From contig CANIVU010000015.1 of assembly GCA_947470805.1 (NCBI GenBank), positions 1 through 64,000 of the forward strand: DNA of 64,000 nucleotides, read 5' to 3'. The DNA is from Acidobacteriota bacterium (lineage in GTDB: Bacteria; Acidobacteriota; Terriglobia; Bryobacterales; Bryobacteraceae). Positions 63,235 through 64,000 of this stretch are shown piece after piece. The notes beneath the pieces were generated by a model. It was not told the origin of the DNA, did not search any database, and was given only the letters and a program-made list of their open reading frames with translations. Made by a program: the position numbers and the translations under genes. Every line of letters begins with the position of its first letter. Within the stretch, counting starts at the first letter, position 1.

Positions 63235-64000
63235 GTGCCACCACTCCAGCGTGTACTCGCCGCCGCCCTCCTCCTCGCCGCCCCCGTCCTGGCGCAAAAG
63301 AAACCCGTAACTCTCGAAGCCGCCGCCGCCGCCCGCCCCATGGGCGACAACGTCTCCCCCGTCTGGGCTCCCGACGGCACCCGCTTCCTCTACACCGAAG
63401 CCCGCAAAATCCGCCTCTACAACGCCGCCACCAAAGAATCCCGCGTTCTGGCCAACCTCGCCGACCTCGAAGGCAAAGCCAAGTCCGACACCAAAACCGG
63501 CGGCGCCTTCCAATGGCAAAACCGCCGCGTCGCCGGCAGCCGCCCCCAATGGTCGGCCGACGGCAAATCCATCCTCGTCCCCGCCGCCGGTGATCTCTTC
63601 CTCCTCGACCCCGCCACCGGTAACGCCCGCCAAATCACCGCCACCGCCACCCCCGAAGAGGACCCCCAACTCTCCCCCGACGGCACCCACATCGGCTACC
63701 GTTCCAACAACGATCTCTACGTCATCGCCATCGACTCCGGCAAAGTCCGCCGCCTCACCGCCGACGGCAGCGCCACCATCTGGAACGCCCGGCTCGATTG
63801 GGTCTACCCCGAAGAACTCTCCATCCCCCGCGCCTGGTGGTGGTCCCCAGATAGCCGCGAAATCGCCTATCTCCAGTTCGATGTTGTCGCCGAAATGATG
63901 CACCCGCAGGTCGATCCCGGCCCCGTCCAGGCCGTCCTCGAACCCCAGCGCTTCCCCAAGGCCGGTACCCCCAACGCCACCATCAAGCTCGGCGTCGTCC
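63235..64000 (+). CDS. DPP-IV-like S9 peptidase, N-terminal part (runs off the window)
   Basis: A frame of at least 255 codons from a GTG at 63235, continuing past base 64000. The start gives a signal peptide (M-P-P-L-Q-R-V-L-A-A-A-L-L-L-A-A-P-V-L-A-Q). The propeller has S-P-V-W-A-P-D-G-T-R, L-S-P-D-G-T-H-I-G-Y-R and D-W-V-Y-P-E-E-L-S-I-P-R-A-W-W-W-S-P-D-S-R-E-I-A-Y-L-Q-F-D, which is very typical of dipeptidyl peptidase IV N-terminal domains; the E-E holds the substrate N-terminus. The catalytic domain must lie beyond the window. Confidence 0.85.
   Translation, partial: MPPLQRVLAAALLLAAPVLAQKKPVTLEAAAAARPMGDNVSPVWAPDGTRFLYTEARKIRLYNAATKESRVLANLADLEGKAKSDTKTGGAFQWQNRRVAGSRPQWSADGKSILVPAAGDLFLLDPATGNARQITATATPEEDPQLSPDGTHIGYRSNNDLYVIAIDSGKVRRLTADGSATIWNARLDWVYPEELSIPRAWWWSPDSREIAYLQFDVVAEMMHPQVDPGPVQAVLEPQRFPKAGTPNATIKLGVV

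Overview
The window looks like chromosomal DNA from an Acidobacteriota member, most likely near the Bryobacterales/Solibacter group. Evidence: high GC; very many exported proteins (Sec, Tat and lipoprotein signals); a VWFA-related protein of the type named after Acidobacteria; a PEP-CTERM-like anchor; a post-COAP-1-like C-terminus; and a hydrolase, amidohydrolase and peptidase set typical of that group. The placement is an inference from gene content, as I could run no search. I found no tRNA, rRNA, CRISPR array, prophage or intact insertion sequence.

Region by region. 0.3-5.8 kb: an exported protein with three internal repeats, an exported Rid protein, a small gene pair behind a palindromic TATAAT promoter, a DUF3592 protein and an S41 peptidase. 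5.8-11.6 kb (+): a tightly coupled set of two sialidase-like proteins, a 114-117 bp tandem-repeat ORF, an epoxide-hydrolase-like protein, a GMC oxidoreductase with a four-cysteine motif and its Tat-exported small subunit. 11.6-18.9 kb (-): a Uma2 remnant, then an operon read as aroE-like, Gfo/Idh/MocA oxidoreductase, acyl-CoA dehydrogenase, MeaB-like GTPase fused to methylmalonyl-CoA epimerase, MTA phosphorylase and a GT9-like protein. 18.9-33.1 kb: exported hypotheticals, an SGNH hydrolase, DUF3108, a D-aminoacylase-like amidohydrolase, a large S9 peptidase with an extra C-terminal domain, a GHL6-like glycoside hydrolase, an esterase, a methyltransferase and a tandem Rid protein.

33.2-42.1 kb (-): a PEP-CTERM-like protein, then a five-gene nucleoside-salvage operon (thymidine phosphorylase, NupC, purine nucleoside phosphorylase, cytidine deaminase, exported MTA/SAH-deaminase-like amidohydrolase). 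Upstream of it lies a second operon (fused MoaD-MoaE, VWFA protein, Hfq-like protein, inositol monophosphatase family). 42.1-55.7 kb: Dps, a thioesterase, an oxidoreductase, TspO, hydrolases, an M20 peptidase, a sterol-desaturase-family protein, a polysaccharide deacetylase, a YVTN propeller, a glucosaminidase-like protein, a peptide gene with three near-identical cysteine units, a second DUF3592 protein, a GNAT enzyme and an APC permease. 55.8-64 kb: an extradiol-dioxygenase-family protein, a Tat-exported hypothetical, a subtilisin-like protease, DUF5658, a beta-CASP nuclease gene broken by a G9 tract, a GT39-like membrane protein and the start of a DPP-IV-like peptidase.

The best candidates for something undescribed are the triplicated Cys-peptide gene at 52.95-53.25 kb and the TAATG-coupled repeat ORF at 8.1-8.6 kb. 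The GTPase-epimerase fusion, the aroE variant without the usual Ser pair, and a block (about 12-35 kb) whose G/C strand skew is opposite to its surroundings whatever the gene direction also deserve attention.
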